This document shows, piece by piece, positions 44,824-53,355 of a stretch of DNA of 64,000 nucleotides. The notes under the pieces are model-generated. The model saw nothing but the letters and a program-made list of their open reading frames with translations. It had not been told where the DNA came from and made no database searches. Made by a program: the position numbers and the translations under genes. Position 1 is the stretch's first letter; each line of letters begins with the position of its first letter. The DNA lies in assembly GCA_028820845.1 (NCBI GenBank), contig JAPPII010000003.1, forward strand, positions 1 through 64,000, written 5' to 3'. This stretch comes from Candidatus Poribacteria bacterium (GTDB taxonomy: Bacteria > Poribacteria > WGA-4E > WGA-3G).

Positions 44824-45232
44824 TTTTTCTCCTTTATTTTTTAGAGGACATGCTTGGCAATTCTCCTGAGGTTCAGTTCCATCTGCCCAACGAAAAAACC
44901 ACCAAGATCGGAGACTCGTTCTTCTCATAACCGTTTTCTCCGAATGTTCTATCTATTATATATACATGAGTTCAAAAAAGTTTAGGGTTACTTTCGTTTT
45001 TTTTCAAAAAAAAGCCCTATTCGCGTTTTCAGCAGGTTTTTCCGTCAGCGAATAGAACATTTTGGCTCTTTTTTCCAATGTGCCATAGATCAAATCGGTT
45101 TCAACAAAAACCTTAAAACTGAATAGTCTTGAAAAAAATTGACATTTTAGTGATTTTGTGGGACAATTATTGGACATCGTGGCAATGGATAATATAAGGC
45201 AGAGCGTGTGAACTATGGAAGGAGTAGACCAA
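44824..45232. other. About 400-base gap holding a promoter-like block and a repeat
   Basis: It contains the divergent leaders of the STT3 operon and of the O-methyltransferase gene. The nested-hairpin repeat lies at 45015-45055. A weak promoter-like TTGGAC, 17 bases, TATAAG lies at 45170-45198 on the plus strand. No further gene is seen. Confidence 0.5.
45015..45055. repeat. Nested hairpin repeat, copy 2
   Basis: CCCTATTCG (45015-45023) and CGAATAG (45049-45055); the interior is nearly the same as copy 1 at 39929-39971 (CGTTTTCAG-AGGTTTTTC). The 3' arm has lost its last two bases. Confidence 0.55.
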
Positions 45233-45802
45233 ATGTTTGATCAGGTTTTAGGAGAAGTTGAAGCACAGTGTAGAGAAGAACGGATCCCGATGTTAGGACC
45301 CGAAAAGGCGAAATTTCTCGCCGCTTGCGTCGAAAAAGCCAAGCCGTCTCTTATTGTTGAATGCGGAACGGCTATCGGTTACTCTGGATTATGGATGCTA
45401 CGCGTGCTGAAGACTATCGGTGCCGGACGCTTAATAACAGTAGAAATAGATGCGAACCGCGCCGCACAAGCACGCACAAATTTTGAACGCGCTGGACTCG
45501 CAGACCTCGTAGACTCACGCATCGGCGACGCACAAGAAGTACTCAAAAGTATCCAAGACCCTGTCGATTTTTTGCTCCTTGACAACAACTTCGACAACTA
45601 TTTTCCCTGTTTTCAGGCAATCGAAGCGCAGTTAACAAACCCAGCAACCGTCGTAGCAGATAACGTCGGTATCGGCGCAGATACAATGGCGGACTATCTT
45701 GCGCATGTCCGCGAGCACTATGAATCTGAAACACATTGGTTTGACATCGACCTGCCGTGGGTGAAACAGGACGCAATTGAAGTGAGTATCTATCGCCGTT
45801 AA
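45233..45802 (+). CDS. O-methyltransferase, class I (COMT-like)
   Basis: 189 residues from the ATG at 45233, because GAAGGAG sits before it; the ATG at 45215 lies before the ribosome site. SAM motif I is LIVECGTAIGYSGLW, the acidic motif is LITVEIDANRA, and DFLLLDNNF carries the metal-binding acids of this family. It transfers methyl groups to catechol-type or other hydroxyl substrates. It precedes the UxaA-type gene by 45 bases, and a 14-base palindrome lies between them. Confidence 0.9.
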   Translation: MFDQVLGEVEAQCREERIPMLGPEKAKFLAACVEKAKPSLIVECGTAIGYSGLWMLRVLKTIGAGRLITVEIDANRAAQARTNFERAGLADLVDSRIGDAQEVLKSIQDPVDFLLLDNNFDNYFPCFQAIEAQLTNPATVVADNVGIGADTMADYLAHVREHYESETHWFDIDLPWVKQDAIEVSIYRR

Positions 45803-45807
45803 TAGTT

Positions 45808-45821
45808 GTCGGTTAACCGAC
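45808..45821. repeat. Palindrome GTCGGTTAACCGAC
   Basis: A perfect 14-base dyad between the O-methyltransferase stop and the UxaA start. It shares its GTCGG-TTAACCGAC half with the element at 25014-25103. Confidence 0.5.
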
Positions 45822-45847
45822 CCTACTAAAAAATCGGAGGACACCGA

Positions 45848-48565
45848 ATGGACTATGATTTTACTACTGTCGCGCGATTGCCTGCCCCAGATGATAACGT
45901 CGGTATCGCCACACAAACACTCGAACGCGGCACACGCATCCGTCATAACAGACAGCAGTTTGAACTATCGCATACTATTTTAGAGGGCCACCGATTCGCT
46001 ATCCAACCGATTTCAGAAGCCGCGCCTCTCCTATCGTGGGGACTGCCATTCGGTTACGCCACACGTGTCATTGACCCCGGCGATTACGTGTGTAATCAGA
46101 AAATGATTGACTCCCTGTCCATTAGAAACCTCCCTTTCGCTCTGCCAGAGGTACCTAATTTCAGTGATAAAATGGCACCATACGCGTTAAATGAAGCCGA
46201 ATTTCGTCCGGGGAAACAGGTGCCGCGTCATGCAGATGAACGAAATTTTCTCGGTTATCGTCGTCCCGGTAACCGTGGTGTCGGCACACGAAACTATATC
46301 GTCGTCATGGGAACGACCTCACGCACCTCCGGTTTCGCGAGAAGACTCGCCGATATGTGTGCAGTAGGAGGGGTTTGTAACCCCGATACACTTCCTAATG
46401 TAGATGGGGTCGTTGCTGTAACACATACGGAAGGCGGTGAAGGCAAAACACCGAATAACATTGACATATTGCTCCGGACGCTTGCCGGTTTCACCGTCCA
46501 TCCGAATATCGGTGCGATGCTGCTCGTTGACTACGGCACTGAGGCGGTTACAAATGAAATGCTTCAGTCATATATGCAGCACGAAGGCTACGCTTTAGAT
46601 GATGTCACCCACCGTTTCTATCGGTTACAAGGAAGTTTTGATGAAGATTTAGCCAACGGCGCGGAGATTATTAAGGGATGGTTGAACGGCGTAAACAGCG
46701 TCCCACGCACTGAGCAATCTCTGGAAAACCTTAAAATCGCCTTACAGTGCGGCGGTTCTGATGCCTTCTCTGGCATCTCCGGCAATCCGCTTGCCGCTTA
46801 CGTCGCCAAAGAGGTTATCCGCTACGGTGGTTGTGCTAACCTCGCAGAAACAGACGAACTCATCGGTTCGGAGGCGTATGTGCTTCAAAACGTCCGAGAC
46901 CTGAACACTGCACGCACGTTCCTTGATACAATTGAACGTTTCAAGGAGCGGGTCTCATGGCACGGACACTCCGCAGAAGGCAATCCGTCTGGGGGTAATA
47001 ACTTCCGTGGACTCTATAACATCGCTATTAAATCCATCGGCGCAGCGATGAAACGACATCCGGATGTCTGTCTCGATTACGTCATTGACTATAGCCGACT
47101 GATGGAAAATCCGGGCTACTACTTCATGGACAGTCCCGGCAACGATTTAGAGAGTATCGCCGGACAGGTAGCGTCTGGCTCTAACATGATTTTCTTCGTG
47201 ACTGGCAACGGTTCAATTACCAATTTTCCCTTCGTCCCGACGCTTAAAATTGTCACGACAACCGGACGCTATGAAATGCTTACCAAAGATATGGACGTGA
47301 ATGCTGGGGCGTATCTCGACGGCACACCGATGGAGACACTCGGTGAAGCAATGCTCGACTTGACGGTGGATGTTGCGTCGGGTGAACAGTCGGTCGGTGA
47401 GAAGGCGGGACATTCTCAAGTCTCTCTGTGGCGGGATTGGAAGCAGACAGGTCCCGTAGATTTAGACCCCTTATTGATAGAATCCGAATTGAAGTCCGGT
47501 GAACCAATCGCAATTGAAACCGCCTCGGTGGACACGAACACACCGGCGCTGCAATTCCGTGCACTCCAAACGGAAACTGGATACCGTACGGATCAACTCG
47601 GACTTATCCTACCGACAAGCCTCTGTTCAGGACAGATCGCACAGATGATTGCACACCGTTGCAATGAACAGAAGATTGGTAAGGAACAAGGGGTATCCCG
47701 TTTTGTTGCGCTTCCACACACAGAAGGGTGTGGTGTCTCCAGTGGACGTTCTGAAGAAATTTACACCCGTACGATGATTGGACACCTCACACATCCGACG
47801 GTTGCTCTCGGTCTACTCCTTGAGCACGGTTGCGAAAAGACACACAACGACCACGTCCGGCACGAAATTCAGCAACTCGGTATATCACCAGAACGCTACG
47901 GATGGGCAAGCGTCCAATTGGACGGTGGCATTGATGCCGTTATTGACAAGGTACAAGACTGGTTTTCAGAGGAACTCGCGAATAAGCCATCTGTTCCCAT
48001 TGTCGATGCGGGATTAGAACACCTCTGCATCGCTGTAACATCAACCGGTGAAGCGACAGAAGAAGTCTCGGAGTCTCTGACGCCATTGACGCACAGGGTG
48101 GTCGCTGCGGGTGGAACGGTTGTCGTGCCGGGGAATGCGGGATGGCTGTCAGCAGTCGGCTGTCAGCAGTCAGTAATTCTTCTGGCGGATTCATCGGGAA
48201 CTGTTACGCCGACATTAGCATACGGACAGCGAGTCGAGAAAGCCGGTCTCCATATCATGGAGACCCCGACAGATCAGCCGACAGAGACGTTGACAGGGTT
48301 GGGGGCGACGGGTGTGGATTTGGCACTTGCGCACATCGTTGGTGCTCCTTTGCAATCGCACGTGATGGTGCCGCTGATTCAGGTCTCTACAGATGCTGCA
48401 ACGCAAACCGCCTACGGTGCGGACCTGGATCTGACGACTGCTGATGTTGACGAGTTATTGGCGTTGATTGTGGAGGTGGCTTCGCGGCAGTATACACCGA
48501 AACTGCACGGTAAGGGAAATACGGATTTTCAGTTGACGCGAGGGCTACTTGGGATTTCTATGTGA
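45848..48565 (+). CDS. UxaA-family (altronate/galactarate dehydratase-like) protein, long form
   Basis: 905 residues, about twice a normal UxaA. An N-terminal SAF-like domain (TQTLERGTRI, LSHTILEGHRF) is followed by the dehydratase core (GYRRPGNRGVGTRNYIVVMG, VAVTHTEGGEG, NPSGGN). A second related half (RYGWASVQLDG; HTEGCGVSSGR; LLLEHGCEKTHNDH) comes after residue 560. These enzymes dehydrate sugar acids using Fe or Mn. Repeat DNA found elsewhere in the window is read in frame at 46364-46387 (VGGVCNPD) and 48144-48171. The start is behind GGAGG. Confidence 0.85.
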   Translation: MDYDFTTVARLPAPDDNVGIATQTLERGTRIRHNRQQFELSHTILEGHRFAIQPISEAAPLLSWGLPFGYATRVIDPGDYVCNQKMIDSLSIRNLPFALPEVPNFSDKMAPYALNEAEFRPGKQVPRHADERNFLGYRRPGNRGVGTRNYIVVMGTTSRTSGFARRLADMCAVGGVCNPDTLPNVDGVVAVTHTEGGEGKTPNNIDILLRTLAGFTVHPNIGAMLLVDYGTEAVTNEMLQSYMQHEGYALDDVTHRFYRLQGSFDEDLANGAEIIKGWLNGVNSVPRTEQSLENLKIALQCGGSDAFSGISGNPLAAYVAKEVIRYGGCANLAETDELIGSEAYVLQNVRDLNTARTFLDTIERFKERVSWHGHSAEGNPSGGNNFRGLYNIAIKSIGAAMKRHPDVCLDYVIDYSRLMENPGYYFMDSPGNDLESIAGQVASGSNMIFFVTGNGSITNFPFVPTLKIVTTTGRYEMLTKDMDVNAGAYLDGTPMETLGEAMLDLTVDVASGEQSVGEKAGHSQVSLWRDWKQTGPVDLDPLLIESELKSGEPIAIETASVDTNTPALQFRALQTETGYRTDQLGLILPTSLCSGQIAQMIAHRCNEQKIGKEQGVSRFVALPHTEGCGVSSGRSEEIYTRTMIGHLTHPTVALGLLLEHGCEKTHNDHVRHEIQQLGISPERYGWASVQLDGGIDAVIDKVQDWFSEELANKPSVPIVDAGLEHLCIAVTSTGEATEEVSESLTPLTHRVVAAGGTVVVPGNAGWLSAVGCQQSVILLADSSGTVTPTLAYGQRVEKAGLHIMETPTDQPTETLTGLGATGVDLALAHIVGAPLQSHVMVPLIQVSTDAATQTAYGADLDLTTADVDELLALIVEVASRQYTPKLHGKGNTDFQLTRGLLGISM
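46364..46387 (+). repeat. Palindromic repeat core inside the UxaA coding sequence
   Basis: 24 bases are identical to the core of units 2 and 3 of the array at 36011-36083, including the GGGGTT-TGT-AACCCC hairpin. Read in frame it gives VGGVCNPD. Confidence 0.75.
48144..48171 (+). repeat. 14-bp tandem duplication inside the UxaA coding sequence
   Basis: GGCTGTCAGCAGTC occurs twice back to back. It is of the GGCTGT-CAGC type found between genes at 25014-25103 and 38375-38450. In frame it encodes WLSAVGCQQS, where a smooth family alignment may be broken. Confidence 0.6.
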
Positions 48566-48587
48566 TAGTCCCCGTTTCCGCAGTAGG

Positions 48588-48605
48588 CGAGGTTTTCCAA
48601 CCTCG
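48588..48605. repeat. Palindromic repeat, CGAGGTT version
   Basis: CGAGGTT-TTCC-AACCTCG, preceded by CAGTAGG. It ends a short element that runs to CTACTATA at 48645. Confidence 0.65.
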
Positions 48606-48663
48606 TCTGCTCGCCCTGTACCAGTAACTTCCAAAATCTACTATAAATACCGCGTTCCTTTGA

Positions 48664-49836
48664 TTAGAATGAAATTCGCACCAATTCCACAGGGAAATCA
48701 GCCATAAAAGTTGGTTTGCGGAGTGTCATCAAACCGAGCGTCAGCCATTTATCAATTGAAGGCAAGGAAACGGTGAACCTGTCTGATTTCGGTCCGAGAT
48801 TGTTTTTCGCAAACGGAGCCGTCTCGCCCCATCCCTGTGTCAAACGGTGTGCCAACCACATTCCCGCCGCTGATCCAAGAATGCTCGCCACAACATACGG
48901 TTTATGGCTTTCCGCGTCCGCTATCAGCGGAAAGCCACTGCCAAAGAGAGCACCGGCATACGCGCCGACTTGTATCAAAGCTGCCCGACCGGTTGTATAC
49001 ACATTCCCAGTAGTCAATTTATAGCCAAGATATGCGCCTACCGGTAAACCGATCATCCCAGCCAATATGTAAGGTCTCGATGCCTCCACATCCGTTAAAG
49101 ACATAATTCCGACCGCATAGGCACTGCCGACACCACCTCCAAGAGCGAGCAAACTTGCCCTTCCTTCGTTAATCGGTTTATCGTAAATCAGTTTTGCTGT
49201 CGTCCACACACCAGCAGGGACACCGATCATCGCGGATGTAACATAGATTTTGCCTTGTGTCCAACCTTCGATATCCTCAATATTGATAAGATATGGAATT
49301 GCGATCCCGTACAGTCCGCCAACAAATCCGCCCCTACTAATTGTATGCGATTCACCCTCATTAAACCACCTGTGAGAGCTCAATCTATGGGCAAGGAGTC
49401 CGCCTATTGGCGTGGCGAGCATCGCAGCAGCGAGGTAAGTCTGGTCATTCTCTGATTCAAATAACACAGGCAGTCCGAAACCATATAGCGTGCCTGCAAG
49501 GCTGCCCGATAGAATTAAACTGGAGCGTCCGGCACCGAGTTGATGATTTCTTGTCGCTATAAGCGCGCCTGCAAAAGATCCACCGCCAATCAACATCTCC
49601 AATCCCGCTATCTGTGACCCAGATTCAATTTCAAGTAACCGAGCCGTCCCCGGTCCATACAACGAAAACCCATACAACGTTGCAGAAGCGACCAAGAGCG
49701 TTCTGCCTTCCTTCTGTTTTTCTACGGAAACGTTCTGCTGCGCTTGGGGCTGTCCTTCCTGCCCAAAGCAGACAGAAGTAAAAGCCACAAAGCAAATAAG
49801 AGAAATGACTTTGTGAAGCATAAAACGCATTCTCAT
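48664..49836 (-). CDS. Exported or membrane protein with five Gly-rich internal repeats
   Basis: 390 residues with an N-terminal signal (HKVISLICFVAFTSVCFG). After it come about five repeats of 55 residues, each built as G-R-A/S-x-L-I-x-x-G, Gly/Ala-rich helix, [GF]-x-P-L, acidic turn, then a second Gly-rich helix (for example GLPVGAYLGYKLTTG and SILGSAAGMWLAHRLTQG). The Gly zipper-like helices suggest packed membrane or outer-membrane-associated segments. I do not recognise a family. AAGGA precedes the start. Confidence 0.7.
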   Translation of the reverse strand: MRMRFMLHKVISLICFVAFTSVCFGQEGQPQAQQNVSVEKQKEGRTLLVASATLYGFSLYGPGTARLLEIESGSQIAGLEMLIGGGSFAGALIATRNHQLGAGRSSLILSGSLAGTLYGFGLPVLFESENDQTYLAAAMLATPIGGLLAHRLSSHRWFNEGESHTISRGGFVGGLYGIAIPYLINIEDIEGWTQGKIYVTSAMIGVPAGVWTTAKLIYDKPINEGRASLLALGGGVGSAYAVGIMSLTDVEASRPYILAGMIGLPVGAYLGYKLTTGNVYTTGRAALIQVGAYAGALFGSGFPLIADAESHKPYVVASILGSAAGMWLAHRLTQGWGETAPFAKNNLGPKSDRFTVSLPSIDKWLTLGLMTLRKPTFMADFPVELVRISF

Positions 49837-49857
49837 TTTTTCCTTTTTATGGTAAAC

Positions 49858-50919
49858 CTACAGCGGCAACGAAATCGGTGCGCCGATTTGGGAAGAACGA
49901 TACGTCGCCTCTGCCAACTCGATACCGTCTCTACCGATACGTCCATGCGTTGTCGGTTCCGCTTCACCGGCGATACACTGGAGCCAATGGTCGATGCTTG
50001 TCCCTTTTGCCGCAACACCCCAATACCGCTGCTGCCGCCGTTCCTCTGGCATGTTGCGATAGGTGTCGTCGTCTGGGACCGGCGCAGTGAATTCTTCTGC
50101 TTCCGCCATATCGTGCGTTTTCCAGCGGAGTCCATGCCGAATCAGCGTCGCAGACCCGTTGCTTGCCACGAGACCATTGCCACTGTTCCCAATCTCAGCT
50201 GCCCAACTCTTAATCATCATCCCGACCCCGCCGTTCTTGAAATGCACTGTCAGGACAGCGTTGTTCTCGACGGCTTGGTCAGGTGGTGGATAGGTGCCAC
50301 CGAGTGGAACGTGGCTTGTGAACCCGTAGACAGTCGAGGCGGGACCGTAGAGCCACAACCAGATATCGAGATTGTGAATCGCCTGCTCCACCAACATCCC
50401 ACCAGATTCTGCTTTCACAAAAAGCCACGGATGTCGTTCAGGTGAAAAATAACCGACCTGATTAGAATACGCCATCTGCAGCGTGCCAAGCGTGCCATCG
50501 TCCAATAGCGACTTCAGCTTCATGTACCCCGGATCGAACCGCATCATATAGGCGACCATCAGGAGGACACCTGCATTTTCAGCAGCGGTGACCATCTCGT
50601 CACCCTCGGCGACGTTGCAACACATCGGCTTCTCCATCAAGATGTGTTTGCCAGCAGCGGTCGCAGCGCGGGTAATCTCAAGGTGAGGGCGCGGATGGGC
50701 ACAGACATCCACTGCGTCTATATCTTGTCTGTCAAGGAGGGCGCGGTAATCCGTATAAGCATCTGCCCCGAATAGGTCTGCCTGTTCATTCGCAGATGCT
50801 TCATTGATATCGGCGATCGCGACAATGTCTGCGCGGCGTGTCGGTTCTTGGTAATACGGGGCGTGGAGGTTGCGAAAAATACCGCCGCATCCGATGATGC
50901 CAACTCTGAGTTTATCCAT
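49858..50919 (-). CDS. Gfo/Idh/MocA-family oxidoreductase
   Basis: 353 residues. The N-terminal Rossmann domain has VGIIGCGGIFRN, then VDVCAHPRPHLEI, and KHILMEKPM (the conserved E-K-P). The C-terminal alpha/beta domain has PGYMKLKSLLDDG and MLVEQAIHNLDIWLWLYG, with a His that usually binds the sugar. Substrates are sugars or inositols. It is the last of three genes with a selenoprotein in the middle. Confidence 0.92.
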   Translation of the reverse strand: MDKLRVGIIGCGGIFRNLHAPYYQEPTRRADIVAIADINEASANEQADLFGADAYTDYRALLDRQDIDAVDVCAHPRPHLEITRAATAAGKHILMEKPMCCNVAEGDEMVTAAENAGVLLMVAYMMRFDPGYMKLKSLLDDGTLGTLQMAYSNQVGYFSPERHPWLFVKAESGGMLVEQAIHNLDIWLWLYGPASTVYGFTSHVPLGGTYPPPDQAVENNAVLTVHFKNGGVGMMIKSWAAEIGNSGNGLVASNGSATLIRHGLRWKTHDMAEAEEFTAPVPDDDTYRNMPEERRQQRYWGVAAKGTSIDHWLQCIAGEAEPTTHGRIGRDGIELAEATYRSSQIGAPISLPL

Positions 50920-50954
50920 CTGTTTTCCCCTTTAAAGCTTATGAAATTACGTTT

Positions 50955-50985
50955 GTAGTAGGGCAATTCATTGCCCGTTCCCTAC
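50955..50985. repeat. Palindrome GGGCAAT-TC-ATTGCCC overlapping a stop codon
   Basis: Arms at 50961-50967 and 50970-50976, flanked by TAG and CCTAC. The stop TGA and last codons of the selenoprotein gene (VGNGQ) lie in it. Confidence 0.6.
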
Positions 50986-51720
50986 ATCAAATGTATCCAC
51001 CACCTTAAAAATAGGAGGTTCCGCCGTATCCTCTAAGAGCGCGAGTGCTTCAGCGATGATTGCGTGCTGCAATTCTGGGTTGTTCGGCTCGCCGAGCGGA
51101 TGTCCGAAAGGGTATGGAACTGCTAATGCGCGCGGCGGTTTTACCCGCCGCGTAATATCTTCAATCAGCGTGATCGAGACCGTAGAAATTCTCGCCGCTT
51201 CAACAGCACGTTGGATCAGTCCTACAGACTGATTGCACATCGGTCAGACAGGCGTTAAGAACGCCACATCTACACCATCAACTTTAAGCAACTCTCCAAC
51301 TTCAGGCGCGGTTTGCGTAATGAGGGGTTTCGGGTTTACAATAGATCCCATAAAACTGAAGTGTCTATGGTTTAGCGATCCGATTTTACCTTCGGTCTCT
51401 AATTCCCTGAACCTATCAAGCGGAAACGCAAGGTTCGGATCCGTTTCGAGACCCCTTTCATCGTAAGCCGCACTTTTATGTCCATTGATGAGTGCTTGTG
51501 TCTGAATTGAATTGGGAATCTCGCGGTATGAACAATCTCCGCTCTCAAAAGGGTCCTGCCCATGCAGAAAAAAACCGGCAGTCGTAATGAGAGCGACTTT
51601 ACATTCGTTCAACGGTAAATGCAGCGGCGTGTGAGGAGACGTTCCATAGTGCTTGCCGCGGTAAAGCTTCATAAAGAATCGAGAAAGGGAATCAAGTTTA
51701 CGTAAGGGTGCCATACACAT
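50968..51720 (-). CDS. GrdB-family selenoprotein with in-frame UGA (Sec)
   Basis: One frame of 250 codons with a single internal TGA at 51246-51244 (residue 159). It reads FLTPV-U-PMCNQSVGLIQRA, a U-x2-C redox motif in the place where selenoprotein B of glycine/betaine/sarcosine/D-proline reductases has Sec. Sequence continues in phase after it to GEPNNPELQHAIIAEALALL. A SECIS-like hairpin (51215-51233) follows ten bases after UGA. Treated as two genes it would be two truncated proteins; treated as one it is complete. It sits between two Gfo/Idh genes, six bases after the first. The usual partner subunits of the reductase are not in view. Confidence 0.86.
51215..51233 (-). promoter_or_regulatory. 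SECIS-like hairpin after the UGA codon
   Basis: In the transcript, AUCAGUC-UGUAG-GACUGAU forms a seven-base-pair stem with a five-base loop. The loop begins 17 bases after UGA, within the range seen for bacterial SECIS elements that recruit SelB. Confidence 0.7.
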
Positions 51721-51726
51721 CTCATA

Positions 51727-52752
51727 TTAGCCGTTTGCAAAGATAAGCCGTTTTCGATTCTGACACGGGAGTTCTATTGTTTGTCCGGTGATGCCGCTCT
51801 CAATTGTAGCGAATCCAATTTCATTAACAGCGGTATAATCATCGCGTGCACAATCAGGCAATACTCCTCCATTTAAGTAATCCGTAATCTGTTTGTACGC
51901 AACTTTAAATGGACTGGCGTTTTCAGGCAGATCAAGGGTAGCGTTATCAACCAACTTCCCGTCTTTGTGGACAGTCGTGCTGCTGTAGAACCCCGTCTGA
52001 ACGCTACCTTCACTGCCAAGGACATCCACAGAGAATCCGCCTCGCGCCCCGTGATTCCCGACATGGAAACCGATAACACCGCTCTCATATCGGATTGTTG
52101 AACCCACAATCGCGGGTTCAGGTTCATAAGGCTCCGGTACATCTCCACTCCCTTCAACGAACCCAGTTACCGAAATCGGATCATAACCGGCAAACTGACA
52201 AATCATGTCCGTCGTGTGGATAGCGAAAGAAAGCACACCGCCACCGCAATACCCGATAACAGTCTGTACCTCACCGATTAACCCGTCTTTGATAAGCGAT
52301 TGGAGACGGATAAGGTGTGGTCCCCAGTGCCGTGTATAGTCCACAACGATAGGAATGCCTTTCGCGTCAGCACCTGCGGTCATGGCATCGACTTCTTCAA
52401 GCGAACACCCGGCGGGTTTTTCGAGGAAGATGGCTTTGATGTCTGCCTTCAGAACATTCTGCATCACCTTGAAATGGTGGGGTCCGCGGACACAGACAGC
52501 AACGATGTCCAAATCCTCACTCTCAAGCATCTGCGTGTCCGTCTCGTAATAGCTTATAGAATTATCTGGGAAAGCGGGTCCCCAAACCTGTTGGAATTCT
52601 GCTTGGCGTTCCGAGGACATGTCTGCAACTGCAACCAATTCAGTCGTTTCACAAAAACGGATACCACCTGTATGGCAATACGGATAAGGATCGTCTGGTG
52701 TTGAATAACGGGAGGCAATACTACCCAACCCGATGATACCGACACGATACAT
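51727..52752 (-). CDS. Gfo/Idh/MocA-family oxidoreductase
   Basis: 341 residues. VGIIGLGSIASRY is the NAD-binding start, FLEKPAGCSLEEV has the E-K-P motif, and FAIHTTDMICQFAGYD carries the sugar-site His. It begins the operon with the selenoprotein. A TATACT box at 52791-52796 (minus strand, with a weak -35) is a possible promoter. Confidence 0.9.
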   Translation of the reverse strand: MYRVGIIGLGSIASRYSTPDDPYPYCHTGGIRFCETTELVAVADMSSERQAEFQQVWGPAFPDNSISYYETDTQMLESEDLDIVAVCVRGPHHFKVMQNVLKADIKAIFLEKPAGCSLEEVDAMTAGADAKGIPIVVDYTRHWGPHLIRLQSLIKDGLIGEVQTVIGYCGGGVLSFAIHTTDMICQFAGYDPISVTGFVEGSGDVPEPYEPEPAIVGSTIRYESGVIGFHVGNHGARGGFSVDVLGSEGSVQTGFYSSTTVHKDGKLVDNATLDLPENASPFKVAYKQITDYLNGGVLPDCARDDYTAVNEIGFATIESGITGQTIELPCQNRKRLIFANG

Positions 52753-53355
52753 TAGAGATGCTCCTTCTCTGGGGTCTTTAATATACTTAAAGTATAGCAG
52801 CGGAATTGTCGTCCGTAAAGGTTTTTCTTATACCAACAGGACTTACGCACCCCACTGGTAGGTGCGGTTTCTAACCGCACCGATTGCACTCTGATAAACC
52901 GAATTCTACACTTTTGCGTAAGTCCTAACCAATTAGGGGCATTTACAGCGTACCTCACAAATCGTCGATACGGATGCCGCCCTACGGGGTTTATATTTTT
53001 TGATGCATGTCCTTCTATAGAGATGCCACCGCTACGGGGTTGAAGTGGGATTAAGAGTTCTGTCCTACAGAAGAATTGAACGCCTCTGCGCTGCCTCTCA
53101 GGGCCATTCAGTTTTCCAACAATTTGGGTCTGGAAGCCCGAACTTGTTCGGGAAAAGTGTGCTATCCCGAATAAATTCGGGCATCCGGAAACGGGAAGGC
53201 TTTATGTAAGTAAACTTAACTCTTAAAACTAAATGGCCCTGCGCTGCCTCTACATATCAGTTGAAGTTACGACACAATTGTGGTAAAATAAATAGTTGAG
53301 ATTTGTTGGACGAACACTTTTTCAAACTATCAACCGAGGAACTATCACGTATCTA
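52753..53355. other. 600-base repeat-rich gap
   Basis: Includes the MITE-like element at 52838-52926 and, from about 53010 to 53260, inverted pieces of a block reading TTAAAACTAAATGGCCCTGCG and its near-complement AGGGCCATTCAGTTTTCC. Similar blocks occur at 40050 and 61136. No gene is seen. Confidence 0.5.
52838..52926. repeat. MITE-like element with 12-bp terminal inverted repeats
   Basis: AGGACTTACGCA (52838-52849) and TGCGTAAGTCCT (52915-52926) bound 89 bases. In the middle is the palindromic repeat GGTGCGGTT-TCT-AACCGCACC (52861-52881). Single copies of the CTTACGCA end occur at 8648, 39903 and 61628. No coding capacity. Confidence 0.75.

Noticed and set aside
44824-44928. Longer start (44928) for the small Tyr/His-rich protein
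   Set aside because: It would hide the signal peptide behind 35 polar residues. The AAGGAG before 44823 fits the shorter start.
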